64,000 nt of DNA, taken from NCBI RefSeq assembly GCF_027988105.1, contig NZ_JAQJZJ010000004.1, positions 62,001 through 126,000 on the forward strand. The letters run 5' to 3'. The number at the start of each line of letters is the position of its first letter. Positions within the stretch are counted from its first letter, which is position 1. Below, in pieces: positions 7,206 to 15,651 of this stretch. Source of the stretch: Pseudomonas aestuarii. Its GTDB lineage: Bacteria > Pseudomonadota > Gammaproteobacteria > Pseudomonadales > Pseudomonadaceae. Below the pieces are notes generated by a model. The model had not been told where the DNA came from. It did no database searches and was given only the letters and a program-made list of their open reading frames with translations. Made by a program: the position numbers and the translations under genes.

Positions 7206-9458
7206 ATGGGCAACGAACAAGAATTCCAGGAACTGCTCCAACATGTCGGCCTCGAGCGCGAGGAAATCAGCCAGCGCCTGCGCTTTCTCGACTGGAGCGC
7301 GGCCGACGTCGAGCAGCTCAGCCGGCACAGTGCTACGCTGCTGCCGGCCCATTCCGATTTCCTCGACCACCTCTATCAGCGCCTCGGTGAATTTCCGGCC
7401 ACCGCCGCCATCGTCAACGATCCGGCCACCATCACCCGCCTCAAGCACAGCCAGAGCGACTATTACCAGCGCCTGTGGAATGGTCCCTACGACCAGAGCT
7501 ACGTGCTCAATCGCCTGCGCATCGGCTGGGTGCATCAGAAAATCGGTGTCGACCTCAAGTGGTACCTGGGCGCCTACCGCCTCTATCTGCAGGAGATGCT
7601 CGACGGCCTGCTCGGCGAGCACCCGGCCTGCGCCGGCTTCGCCAGCCTGCTGAAGGCGGTGTTCTTCGACATCGGCCTGGCCCTGGACACCTACAGTGCG
7701 GCACAGCGCAAGGCCCTGGAGAGCAGCGAGGCACGCTTCGCCCGCGCGCTGCGCGGCGCCAATGACGGGCTCTGGGACTGGCATGTCGATCACGACCAGC
7801 TGTACCTCTCCGAGCGCTGGGCGAGCATGCTCGACCTGCACCGCGACCAGCTCGGCAACGGCAGCGCCGGCTGGTTTGCCCGCGTCCACCCGGATGACCT
7901 CGGCGGCCTGCGCCGGGCCATAGACGCGCACTTGCAGGGCGGCACGGCATCGCTGCACCACGAGTACCGCATTCGCCGGCAGAGCGGCAGCTATCTCTGG
8001 GTGCTGGTGCGCGGGGTTGCCGAGCAGGTGGCTGAGGGCCAGCGGCGCATGGCCGGCTCGCAGACCGACATCAGCCAGCGCCGCGCCGTCCAGGAGCAAC
8101 TGCAGCATGCCGCCCGCCATGACCCGCTCACCGGCCTGGCCAACCGCGAGCGCCTGAGCGAGCTGCTGAGCCTGGCCCTGCAGCGCCAAGGCCGGGCCGG
8201 GGCGCGCGAAGCAGCGCTGTTGTTCATCGACCTGGACCGTTTCAAGCTGATCAACGACAGCCTTGGCCATCACATCGGCGACCATGTACTGGTCGAAGTG
8301 GCGCGCCGTCTCGGCCATTGCCTGCGCCCCGGTGATCACCTGATCCGCTTCGGCGGCGACGAGTTCGTGGTCTTGCTCGACGATCTCGCCTGCAGCGCCG
8401 ACGCCGAGCGGGTGGCGCAACGGATGCTGGACAGCCTGCTGCCGCCCCTGCAAGTGCAGGAGCACCAGTTGATGGTCAGTATCAGCATCGGCATCGCCAC
8501 GCTGAGCGAGGAAAACGCCGGCCTCGATTCGCTGCAAGCCGCCGACCTAGCCCTGTATCGCGCCAAGGCCGCCGGCAAGGCGCAGTTCGCCCGCTACAGC
8601 AGCGAAATGCAGGCCCAGGCCCAGCATCAGCTGGAACTGCAGGGCGCGCTGAGCCGGGCCCTGGCCAGGGATGAGTTCAGCCTGGTCTATCAACCCATCT
8701 GCAAGGTGGATCAGGAACAGCCCTCCGTGGTGGCCGTGGAAGCTTTGCTGCGCTGGCAGCACAAGGGCCGAACGGTTTCGCCGCTGGAGTTCATCCCCTG
8801 CCTGGAAGAATCCGGAGGGATCCTGGCGGTCGGCGACTGGGTGCTGCGCCAGGCGTGCGCGCAAGTGCGCCACTGGCAGCTGGCCGGCCAGCCCGCTCTG
8901 CGCTGCTCGGTCAACCTGTCCAGCCGGCAACTGCAACAGAGCGACTTCGCCGCGCGGGTCGCCGATATCCTGCGCGCCAGCGGCCTGCCGCCGGCCAGCC
9001 TGGTGCTGGAGATCACCGAAAGCCAGCTGATGGAAGACAGCGCCCAGACCCTGTCCTGCCTGCGCGAACTGGCCAGCCTGGGTATCCAGCTGGCGCTGGA
9101 CGATTTCGGCACCGGCTATTCCTCGCTCGGCTACCTCAAGCGCTTCCCGCTGCACATCCTCAAGGTCGACAAGAGCTTTATCAGCGGCCCGTCCGCGAAT
9201 GGCGACTCGCAGCTGATCAGCCGCGCCATCATCGGCCTGGGCCTGAGCCTTGGCCTGGAGGTGGTGGCCGAGGGCGTGGAGCGCAGCGAACACCTCGACT
9301 TCCTGCGCGCCGAAGGCTGTCGCCTGGCCCAGGGCTACTGGTTCAGCCGCCCGCGAGCACCGGCCGAGCTGGAGCGCCTGTTCGGCGGCGAGGACGGCTT
9401 CGAAGGCCTCGACGCCCGGCTGCCGCCCCGGCTCGACCCCGCACCTTCACTCCCATAA
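7206..9458 (+). CDS. Globin-coupled PAS-GGDEF-EAL c-di-GMP sensor
   Basis: A 750-residue cytosolic protein. Residues 1-165 form a protoglobin/globin-sensor domain with the likely proximal heme histidine H110 in GWVHQKIG, so it probably senses oxygen or another gas ligand. A PAS/PAC domain (about 175-300, containing NDGLWDW) follows, then a GGDEF domain with an intact GGDEF motif near residue 383, then an EAL domain (EALLRW near 512, DDFGTGYSS, VVAEGVE). Both catalytic motifs are intact, so it may make or break c-di-GMP. The start at 7206 has AAGGGA ahead of it; the earlier in-frame ATG at 7155 lies in the loop of the terminator and is unlikely. It is followed by the chemoreceptor after 27 bp. 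Confidence 0.93.
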   Translation: MGNEQEFQELLQHVGLEREEISQRLRFLDWSAADVEQLSRHSATLLPAHSDFLDHLYQRLGEFPATAAIVNDPATITRLKHSQSDYYQRLWNGPYDQSYVLNRLRIGWVHQKIGVDLKWYLGAYRLYLQEMLDGLLGEHPACAGFASLLKAVFFDIGLALDTYSAAQRKALESSEARFARALRGANDGLWDWHVDHDQLYLSERWASMLDLHRDQLGNGSAGWFARVHPDDLGGLRRAIDAHLQGGTASLHHEYRIRRQSGSYLWVLVRGVAEQVAEGQRRMAGSQTDISQRRAVQEQLQHAARHDPLTGLANRERLSELLSLALQRQGRAGAREAALLFIDLDRFKLINDSLGHHIGDHVLVEVARRLGHCLRPGDHLIRFGGDEFVVLLDDLACSADAERVAQRMLDSLLPPLQVQEHQLMVSISIGIATLSEENAGLDSLQAADLALYRAKAAGKAQFARYSSEMQAQAQHQLELQGALSRALARDEFSLVYQPICKVDQEQPSVVAVEALLRWQHKGRTVSPLEFIPCLEESGGILAVGDWVLRQACAQVRHWQLAGQPALRCSVNLSSRQLQQSDFAARVADILRASGLPPASLVLEITESQLMEDSAQTLSCLRELASLGIQLALDDFGTGYSSLGYLKRFPLHILKVDKSFISGPSANGDSQLISRAIIGLGLSLGLEVVAEGVERSEHLDFLRAEGCRLAQGYWFSRPRAPAELERLFGGEDGFEGLDARLPPRLDPAPSLP

Positions 9459-9485
9459 CAATAACGCGCGAGAGAACTGTCCCCC

Positions 9486-11075
9486 ATGAAACTCAATATG
9501 CCCGTCAGTGGCCGTGCCATCGCGGTCGACGCCCAAGCCAATATCCTTTCCACCACCGACCTCAAGGGGGCGGTCAGCTACGTCAATCCGGACTTCGTCG
9601 CCATCAGTGGTTTCACTGAGGCCGAGTTGCTTGGCCACAACCACAACATCGTGCGCCACCCGGACATGCCGCCGCAGGCATTCGCCGACCTCTGGCGCAC
9701 GCTCAAGGCGGGACGCTCATGGATGGGCCTGGTGAAGAATCGCTGCAAGAACGGCGACCATTACTGGGTCAGTGCCTATGCGACCCCGGTGCTGCGCAAT
9801 GGCCAGGTGGTGGAATACCAATCGGTGCGCACCCTGGCATCGGTGCCAGGAGTCGAGCGCGCCGAGGGCCTGTACGGCGAACTGCGCGGCGGACGCACCC
9901 CGTCACGGTTACGCGCGCCGCGGCTGAGCCTCGCGCAACGTCTCAGCCTGCTCTGCGCAGCGCCCGGGCTGATCGCCGCCACGCTACTCGGGGTCGGTGG
10001 CGCCCTGCCGCTGCTGCCCGCCCTCTGCGGCGCCGCCTTGCTCGCCGGGCTGCTGGCCGGCGTGCTGCACCTTGGCCTGCGGCCGCTGGCGGGCTTGACC
10101 GAGCAGGCCCGGGCGATTGCCGACAACCCGCTGAGCCAGCTGGTATATACCGGACGCAACGATTGCTTCGGTCAGATTGCCTTCGCCCTGCACAGCCTGC
10201 AGGCCGAAACCGGGGCCGTGGTCGGCCGGATGGCAGACTCCGCCCGGCAGCTGAGTGTCGAAGCCGGGCAGTTGGTCGCCGCGGTGGACAGCAGTAGCCA
10301 GGCGACCATGCAGCAACAGGGTGAAACCGATCAGGTCGCCAGCGCCATCGGCCAAATGGCCAGTAGCGTGCAGGAGGTGGCGCGGCACGCACAGCTCAGC
10401 GCCAGCGCTGCCGGCGCCGCCGACCTGGAAACCGGCAGCGGTCTCCAGCTGGTCGAACACACCCGGCAGTCGATCGCCGCCCTGGCCAGCGAAGTACAGC
10501 AGAGCAGCCAGGTGATCCACCAACTGGAGTTGCACAGCCAGGAAATCAATCGCGCCCTGGAAGTGATCCAGAGCATTGCCGAACAGACCAATCTGCTCGC
10601 CCTCAACGCCGCGATCGAAGCCGCGCGGGCCGGCGAGGCCGGTCGTGGTTTCGCCGTGGTCGCCGACGAGGTGCGCGGCCTGGCCTCGCGCACCCAACAG
10701 TCCACCGCGGAAATCCACGGCATCATCAGCAACCTGCAGCAGGGCACCGGCAACGCCGTGGCGGCCATGAGCCGCAGCCAGCAACAGGCCGAGGCCAGCG
10801 TTGCTCATGCGCTCCAAGCCGCCCAGGCACTCGAAGGCATCAACCAGCGGGTCAGCCAGATCAGCGACATGAACCTGCAGATCGCCGCCGCCGTGGAGCA
10901 GCAGAGTGCGGTCGGCGACGATATCCAGCGCAACCTCAGCGGCATCCGTCTGGCCAGCGAGAGCAACGTCGTGGCCAGTAACCAGAGCCGCAGCAGCGCC
11001 AACCAGGTCGCGGCTCTGGCCGAGCGCCTGCAGTCCCTGGTCGAGCATTTCTGGGGGCACAAGCGCAATCACTGA
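9486..11075 (+). CDS. Aer-like methyl-accepting chemotaxis receptor with N-terminal PAS
   Basis: A 529-residue receptor. An N-terminal PAS domain (residues 8-120, with IVRHPDMP and W-K/R-NGDHYWV features typical of Aer) replaces a periplasmic sensor domain. One hydrophobic hairpin (about 150-195) anchors it in the inner membrane. A HAMP-like stretch and the conserved signalling hairpin follow ([20 protein letters not shown], ending [15 protein letters not shown]). The family senses redox state through FAD, giving energy or aerotaxis. With the heme-globin c-di-GMP enzyme 27 bp upstream it probably forms an operon that couples oxygen or redox sensing to motility. Confidence 0.93.
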   Translation: MKLNMPVSGRAIAVDAQANILSTTDLKGAVSYVNPDFVAISGFTEAELLGHNHNIVRHPDMPPQAFADLWRTLKAGRSWMGLVKNRCKNGDHYWVSAYATPVLRNGQVVEYQSVRTLASVPGVERAEGLYGELRGGRTPSRLRAPRLSLAQRLSLLCAAPGLIAATLLGVGGALPLLPALCGAALLAGLLAGVLHLGLRPLAGLTEQARAIADNPLSQLVYTGRNDCFGQIAFALHSLQAETGAVVGRMADSARQLSVEAGQLVAAVDSSSQATMQQQGETDQVASAIGQMASSVQEVARHAQLSASAAGAADLETGSGLQLVEHTRQSIAALASEVQQSSQVIHQLELHSQEINRALEVIQSIAEQTNLLALNAAIEAARAGEAGRGFAVVADEVRGLASRTQQSTAEIHGIISNLQQGTGNAVAAMSRSQQQAEASVAHALQAAQALEGINQRVSQISDMNLQIAAAVEQQSAVGDDIQRNLSGIRLASESNVVASNQSRSSANQVAALAERLQSLVEHFWGHKRNH

Positions 11076-11152
11076 TGACCGGCAGGCGGCTCTGGATACA
11101 AGCTTCGTGCACAAGGAGTATTCTCCGCTATTCGCCGACCTCGACCATTGCC

Positions 11153-12259
11153 ATGAGCCTACCCTTGACCCTAATCGCGCGCTGGAAAACCCAGCTGCTC
11201 AGCCTGTTCGCCCTGCTCCAGCGCCACCCCGGGCTGGTGGCCATCTTCGGTTTCGCCTCGGGACTGGCGAGCTTTCTGCTGGTCGAGCGCCAGGCCGAAC
11301 TGGCCCAGGGGCTGGCCACGGTGATGCTGGTCAGCTGGCTGTGGCTGATCCTGGAAAACACCCTGCGCACGCAGATCGCCCGCTGGTTCGGCTTCGAGTT
11401 GCCGCCACCGCTGCTACGCTACGCAACCCAGATGATCCACCAGGAGAGCCTGTTTTTCGTCCTGCCATTCTTCTTCATCACCACCACCTGGAACAGCGGC
11501 CAGGCGCTGTTCAGCAGCGTACTGGCGATAGCGGCGCTGGTCTCGATCATCGATCCGCTGTACTACAAGTGGCTGGCGCCACGACGCTGGCTGTTCCTCG
11601 CCTATCACACCCTGACCTTGTTCGCGGTCATGCTCACCGCCTTGCCGATCATCCTCAAGCTGACCACCCCGCAGAGCTATCAGCTGGCCTTGGCCACCGC
11701 GGTGATCCTCTCGGTTCCCAGCCTGATCGGGATCATCACGGTGCAGCGCTGGTGGCGCGGCGTGCTGCTGATCGGCTTGACCCTGGCGCTGGGGGCGACC
11801 GGCTGGCTGGCCCGGTTCTGGGTGCCACCTGCCACCCTGTGGCTGACCGAAGTGGCGGTGAGCCAGGAATTCAACGACCGCAACCGCTCGCCAGGCGCTG
11901 GACTCAAGCAGCTCGGTATTGCCCAATTGCGGGCCCAGGGGCTGTATGCCTACACCGCGATCAGTGCGCCGCGCGGCCTGAACGAGCGCATCTACCATGT
12001 CTGGCGGCACAACGGCGAGGAAGTCGAGCGTATCGCGCTGGACATTTCCGGCGGGCGCAAGGAAGGCTACCGCGCCTGGACCCACAAGCAGAACTTCCCC
12101 AGCGACGCGCTGGGCAACTGGCAGATCCAGGTGCTCACCGAGGCGGGGCAGATGATTGGGGTGTTGCGCTTTCGGGTGCTGGAGTCTGCGGCCGCCCCGG
12201 CTGCCGACCTCAGCGGCCAAGCCGAATCACTATCACTCCCTCAGCCGAAGAACCAGTAG
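11153..12259 (+). CDS. DUF5924/DUF2914 multi-pass membrane protein
   Basis: About 368 residues from the ATG at 11153. Six to eight transmembrane segments occupy residues 20-250, followed by a soluble C-terminal DUF2914 domain (about 265-350, with IYHVWRHNGEEVERI and GNWQIQVLTEAG). Function is unknown; DUF2914 is also found at the end of other membrane proteins. An in-frame ATG at 11075 overlaps the stop of the chemoreceptor, but the 26 residues between look non-coding in style; an AAGGAG at 11115 has no suitable start nearby, so the true start is uncertain. The 3' end overlaps the convergent gene on the other strand by 19 bp. Confidence 0.8.
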   Translation: MSLPLTLIARWKTQLLSLFALLQRHPGLVAIFGFASGLASFLLVERQAELAQGLATVMLVSWLWLILENTLRTQIARWFGFELPPPLLRYATQMIHQESLFFVLPFFFITTTWNSGQALFSSVLAIAALVSIIDPLYYKWLAPRRWLFLAYHTLTLFAVMLTALPIILKLTTPQSYQLALATAVILSVPSLIGIITVQRWWRGVLLIGLTLALGATGWLARFWVPPATLWLTEVAVSQEFNDRNRSPGAGLKQLGIAQLRAQGLYAYTAISAPRGLNERIYHVWRHNGEEVERIALDISGGRKEGYRAWTHKQNFPSDALGNWQIQVLTEAGQMIGVLRFRVLESAAAPAADLSGQAESLSLPQPKNQ

Positions 12260-13473
12260 CACACGCCGATGGCGGCGAGGATTCCGGCCAGGTCGGCGAA
12301 CAGCGCACAGGCCACGGCATGCCGGGCACGCTGGATGCCCACCGCACCGAAGTACACTGCCAGTACATAGAAGGTGGTCTCGGTACTGCCCTGCACCGTG
12401 GCCGCCAACAAGGCGGGAAAACTGTCCACGCCGAAACTCTGCATGGTCTCGATCAGCATGGCCCGCGCCGCGCTGCCGGAGAACGGCTTCATCAGCGCGG
12501 TGGGCAAGGCATCAATGAAGCGGGTGTCCCAGCCCAGCCACTGCCCCACCGCGCGCAAACCATCCAGGCCAAAGTCCAGGGCGCCGGAGGCGCGCAGCAC
12601 GCCAATCGCGCAGAGCATGGCGACCAGGTAGGGCAACAGGCTCTTGGCCACGTCGAAGCCTTCCTTGGCGCCTTCGATGAAACTCTCGTAGACCGGCACC
12701 CGGCGTAGTGCACCGACCAGCAGGAACAGCAGGATCAGGCCGAACAGGGTGAGGTTGCCGAGCAGCGAGGACAGCGCCGCCAGCGCCGTGGCCGAGAGCC
12801 CGGCCAGCAGCGCCATGAAGCCACCGAGCAACAGCGCACCGGGAATCAGGTAGGCCAGCACCACGGGATCCCACAGGCGCAGACGCTGCACCAGGGCCAC
12901 CGCCAGCAGGCCGGCCAGGGTCGAGGCGCTGGTCGCCAGGAGGATCGGCAGGAACACCAAGGTCGGGTCGTCGGCGCCCTGTTGCACCCGGTACATGAAG
13001 ATCGAGACCGGCAGCAGGGTCAGGGAGGAGGTGTTGAGCACCAGGAAGAGGATCTGCGCGTTGCTCGCCACCACCTGGCTCGGGTTCAGCTCCTGCAGCG
13101 CGCGCATGGCTTTGAGGCCGATCGGCGTGGCGGCGTTGTCCAGGCCCAGGCCGTTGGCGGCGAAGTTGAGGGTAATGAAGCCCAGCGCCGGATGGCCGCG
13201 CGGCACCTCGGGCATCAGCCGCGCGAACAACGGCCCCAGCGCGCGGCCCAGGAGGTCGACCAGGCCGGCCCTCTCGGCGATGCGCAGAAAGCCCAGCCAC
13301 AGGGTCAGGGTGCCGAACAGCACCACCATCACCTCGACCGCCAGCTTGGCCATGGCGAACAGGCTTTCGACCATCGCGGCGAACACCGCCGGATCGTCCC
13401 CCAGCAACCAGCGCGACAATCCCGCCACTGCCGCCACCACGAAAAATCCCAGCCACAAGCCGTTCAGCATCAT
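12241..13473 (-). CDS. Nucleoside-recognition (SpmA/SpmB-type) inner membrane protein
   Basis: A 410-residue very hydrophobic protein with two copies of the nucleoside-recognition (Gate) domain, as in fused spore maturation proteins SpmA-SpmB. Typical features are NFAANGLGLDNAATPIGLKA in the first half and PFSGSAARAMLIET and GSTETTFYVLAVYFG in the second. The transported substrate is unknown in Gram-negative bacteria. It is transcribed alone toward the DUF5924 gene, and the two 3' ends overlap. Confidence 0.9.
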   Translation of the reverse strand: MMLNGLWLGFFVVAAVAGLSRWLLGDDPAVFAAMVESLFAMAKLAVEVMVVLFGTLTLWLGFLRIAERAGLVDLLGRALGPLFARLMPEVPRGHPALGFITLNFAANGLGLDNAATPIGLKAMRALQELNPSQVVASNAQILFLVLNTSSLTLLPVSIFMYRVQQGADDPTLVFLPILLATSASTLAGLLAVALVQRLRLWDPVVLAYLIPGALLLGGFMALLAGLSATALAALSSLLGNLTLFGLILLFLLVGALRRVPVYESFIEGAKEGFDVAKSLLPYLVAMLCAIGVLRASGALDFGLDGLRAVGQWLGWDTRFIDALPTALMKPFSGSAARAMLIETMQSFGVDSFPALLAATVQGSTETTFYVLAVYFGAVGIQRARHAVACALFADLAGILAAIGVCYWFFG

Positions 13474-13644
13474 CCACCCCCAGTCGATGGGCGGATGATA
13501 GCGCGGCTCAAGGTGGCCGCGCCCAGCTTGTGTGCTGACTGGAGACGGCCCTGGCGAGAGATGGCGCCCTGCGAGAGCGCTTCAGCAGGCCCTCAGGCAG
13601 CTGCCAGGATCCGGCCACAGACAGCTAGCCAGCGACGTGGACAG

Positions 13645-13809
13645 CTAGCCTCGTGGACGACGGCCCATGATGAACGACACGATAAACATCACCAGAAACA
13701 CCACGAAGAGGATCTTCGCAATGCCCGTGGCAGTGCCGGCGATACCACCGAAACCCAATACGGCTGCGACGATGGCGATGATCAGAAAAGTTATGGCCCA
13801 GCTCAACAT
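13645..13809 (-). CDS. DUF1328 (YtjA-type) small membrane protein
   Basis: A 54-residue protein with two transmembrane helices, starting [20 protein letters not shown] and containing [16 protein letters not shown], which is the DUF1328 signature. GGAGAAA precedes the ATG. Family members are stress-linked small inner membrane proteins of unknown action. It is the last gene of a three-gene minus-strand set (14347 to 13645) whose frames overlap, downstream of a sigma54-type promoter at 14431. Confidence 0.92.
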   Translation of the reverse strand: MLSWAITFLIIAIVAAVLGFGGIAGTATGIAKILFVVFLVMFIVSFIMGRRPRG

Positions 13810-14084
13810 GGCGTTTCTCCTTGGTGCGTGAGGTCTTGCAAAATATGTGTCGAATCTACAGTTGTGCTGCCGCGCGCGGGCATTGCCAACACTTTCCCGG
13901 CGCGATCTAACCCGTCGTTGCAGCGCTGCCACGGCATGACATGCTCCTCGGCATGATTGCCCCACAGCCATTGGCCGGCCAGCAGCGTGCCGCCGAACAT
14001 CACGCCTGACAGGGCCAGCAGAATCGCCAGCAACAAGACCACCGCACAGAGGGCCGTCTTGCTCGCCTGCAGCTGCATGTACAT
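13803..14084 (-). CDS. Small single-pass membrane protein, function unknown
   Basis: About 93 residues from M at 14084 (MYMQLQ...), or slightly longer from 14099. One strong transmembrane helix (residues 10-40) is followed by a polar tail. No family is recognised. Its end overlaps the start of DUF1328 by 7 bp and an upstream start would overlap the gene before it, so it is probably translated by coupling. No clear ribosome site of its own. Confidence 0.5.
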   Translation of the reverse strand: MYMQLQASKTALCAVVLLLAILLALSGVMFGGTLLAGQWLWGNHAEEHVMPWQRCNDGLDRAGKVLAMPARGSTTVDSTHILQDLTHQGETPC

Positions 14085-14086
14085 GG

Positions 14087-14347
14087 CTAGAACACCCAAC
14101 TGACTTTGCGCGAGGAGTCGCTCCAGGTTGGCGCCAGACTATCGCTGCTGATCTGCTGCATGCCTCGAACCATCACCACTCCACCCGTCGTAGCGGCTAT
14201 CGGCAGGGCTGGAGCAAGCATCGCCGCAGGAGAGGCTGCCACCTCGGCATCCCGACTCAACACCAAGCCGATCAGCGCCAGCAAAAAGGCGCTGCCGATC
14301 AACAAATACTTATCGCTTGATGCGAGATCGAAATGACGGTGGTTCAT
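14087..14347 (-). CDS. Small membrane protein, first gene of sigma54-type operon
   Basis: 86 residues with a transmembrane helix at about 13-31 and an Ala-rich second segment. A strong GGAGGAG ribosome site lies 8 bases before the ATG. No named family is recognised. It begins a three-gene overlapping set ending in DUF1328. The promoter region carries the same sigma54/IHF/upstream-box layout as the BON gene, so both are likely controlled together. Confidence 0.65.
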   Translation of the reverse strand: MNHRHFDLASSDKYLLIGSAFLLALIGLVLSRDAEVAASPAAMLAPALPIAATTGGVVMVRGMQQISSDSLAPTWSDSSRKVSWVF

Positions 14348-14430
14348 CCTGAAACTCCTCCCAGTCTTGCCTGGGTTGTCCGGTACCCGGCCGGCATGGA
14401 TGCGGGCGCTGGGGCTGATAGCTTAACTAG

Positions 14431-14446
14431 TGCAGCGGTCGTGCCA
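14431..14446 (-). promoter_or_regulatory. Putative sigma54 promoter of the DUF1328 operon
   Basis: On the minus strand TGGCACGACCGCTGCA: perfect -24 box TGGCACG, CTGCA at -12 and exact GG-N10-GC spacing. It lies 84 bp ahead of the ATG at 14347. The BON promoter at 15488 differs in only 5 of 16 bases, all in the spacer. Confidence 0.75.
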
Positions 14447-14473
14447 GCTGAACTGAAAATAAAAAGTCTTTAA

Positions 14474-14486
14474 TATCAACAAGATA
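14474..14486. promoter_or_regulatory. IHF-like site, DUF1328 operon
   Basis: TATCAACAAGATA matches WATCAANNNNTTR at 12 of 13 positions in an A/T-rich tract. Its centre is 42 bp from the centre of the sigma54 element, the same distance as the IHF site of the BON gene. Confidence 0.55.
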
Positions 14487-14517
14487 AAAATAAATCCGGC
14501 AGCAGATACGGGCATCC

Positions 14518-14555
14518 TGCACGATCAGGTGCCGGCCGCCGGGCAATTTGCACGA
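14518..14555. promoter_or_regulatory. Two upstream boxes shared with the BON promoter
   Basis: Boxes TGCACGATC (14518-14526) and GCAATTTGCACGA (14543-14555) lie about 84 and 111 bp from the sigma54 element. The BON control region has TGCAAGATC and GCAACTTGCACGA at matching distances. They are candidate enhancer sites for an NtrC-family activator. The second box sits inside an 8-bp stem (14531-14538 with 14556-14563) near the BON stop codon. Confidence 0.55.
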
Positions 14556-14588
14556 CGGCCGGCGGAGAGCGCGCCCGGCAGTGAAAGC

Positions 14589-15425
14589 TTAGCCAGTGAC
14601 TTTCAGGCCTGCGGCTTTCACCGACTGCACGCCGCGGATGTTGCGGGCGGTCTCGATTGCCAGCTGCTTCTCGGCCTGGCTCAGCACGTTGCCGGCGAGC
14701 GTGACCTGTCCGGCCTTGGTCACTACCGAGATATTCAGGCCCGAGGTGTTGCGGCTGTAGAGCAGGCTGGATTTGACCTTGCTGGTGATCCAGCTATCGC
14801 TGATCACTGTCTTGGCATCAGTCGCAGCGTGCTGTGCTTTTGCCGCTGTTGTATCGGCGGCGCTGACGGTCAGCTGGTTATGCACCTGGCGCACCCCGTC
14901 GGTATTGGCCGTCAGGCGTCCGGCCAGCTCCTTGGCCGCCGCCGACTGTGCAGTGCCCGTCAGGGTCACCACACCATTGTCACTGACGACCTTGATGTCC
15001 AGACCTTCGGTGTTGCTGTTCCACAGCAGCTTGGATTTCACCGTGGCGACCAGGGTGGCGTCGTCGAAACGCTGCGCCAGGGTCGGTTCGCTGCTGACCG
15101 CGGGTTCGATCTGCGGATCGACCTGCAGCTGGTTATCGACCTTGTTCACCCCATCGATGCCCAGCGCGACCTGTTCGGCGAGGTCGCGCTCGACGGAAGT
15201 TTCCACGCTGCCGGTGAGCAGCGCGCTGCCGTTCTCGACATCCACATCGATCTTGAACGGACTGAGGTGACGGTTGAGGGCGAACGCGGTCCAGATCGAA
15301 CCTTCCTGACGGGCTTCACTGAGCTGGCTGCTCAGATCGCCCTGCTCGGCGTAGGCCGCCAAGGGCATGAAGGCAAACAAACCGGCGGTCGCGGTGGCCA
15401 GGGCCAGGGTTTTCAACTGATGCAT
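14589..15425 (-). CDS. Periplasmic protein with three BON domains
   Basis: 278 residues with a signal peptide (cleavage after AAYA, about residue 26). Three BON domains follow (about 40-105, 115-190 and 208-275), each with the SxLTG/TLxG core (SALLTGSV, GVVTLTGTA, GQVTLAGNV). BON domains bind membranes or lipids; OsmY-type family members respond to envelope or osmotic stress. It is a single gene, divergent from algB, with a textbook sigma54 control region between them. Confidence 0.92.
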   Translation of the reverse strand: MHQLKTLALATATAGLFAFMPLAAYAEQGDLSSQLSEARQEGSIWTAFALNRHLSPFKIDVDVENGSALLTGSVETSVERDLAEQVALGIDGVNKVDNQLQVDPQIEPAVSSEPTLAQRFDDATLVATVKSKLLWNSNTEGLDIKVVSDNGVVTLTGTAQSAAAKELAGRLTANTDGVRQVHNQLTVSAADTTAAKAQHAATDAKTVISDSWITSKVKSSLLYSRNTSGLNISVVTKAGQVTLAGNVLSQAEKQLAIETARNIRGVQSVKAAGLKVTG

Positions 15426-15487
15426 GGCAGTACTCCTAATGAATTCACTTACCAGCTACCTGCGGCAGCTATGTCTGAGTGGACTAT

Positions 15488-15503
15488 TGCAGTACTTGTG
15501 CCA
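15488..15503 (-). promoter_or_regulatory. Putative sigma54 promoter of the BON gene
   Basis: On the minus strand TGGCACAAGTACTGCA, with TGGCAC, GG-N10-GC and CTGCA. It ends about 62 bp before the BON start codon. Confidence 0.78.
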
Positions 15504-15531
15504 GCCCATTGGCTCAGATTAATTCTATATA

Positions 15532-15544
15532 TATCAATAGCTTA
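15532..15544. promoter_or_regulatory. Perfect IHF consensus site, BON promoter
   Basis: TATCAATAGCTTA matches WATCAANNNNTTR at all positions and lies in an A/T-rich tract, centred 43 bp upstream of the sigma54 element and before the upstream boxes. Confidence 0.75.
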
Positions 15545-15569
15545 TTAAATATATTCGAAAGCGCCAGCA

Positions 15570-15614
15570 TGCAATGTGCAAGATCGCCGCATACTCGTCA
15601 TGCAACTTGCACGA
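15570..15614. promoter_or_regulatory. Twin enhancer-like boxes between algB and the BON gene
   Basis: TGCAATGTGCA (15570-15580) and TGCAACTTGCA (15601-15611) share TGCA-N3-TGCA and are 31 bp apart, close to three helical turns. They are 80-115 bp from the sigma54 element and 40-80 bp before the algB start, so they could also serve autoregulation. Confidence 0.6.
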
Positions 15615-15651
15615 GAGCGCGGGGACTAATCCTCACATTCAGCCTCTGGAG

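Noticed and set aside
7143..8537. 464-codon minus-strand ORF opposite the globin sensor gene
   Set aside because: Shadow frame of a gene with clear globin, PAS and GGDEF domains; composition is that of antisense high-GC DNA.
9984..11114. 376-codon minus-strand ORF opposite the chemoreceptor
   Set aside because: The plus strand encodes a clear MCP signalling hairpin; this is its shadow.
14531..14563. 8-bp stem near the BON stop as terminator
   Set aside because: No T run follows on the minus strand, and it contains a box shared with the BON promoter, so a control role is preferred.
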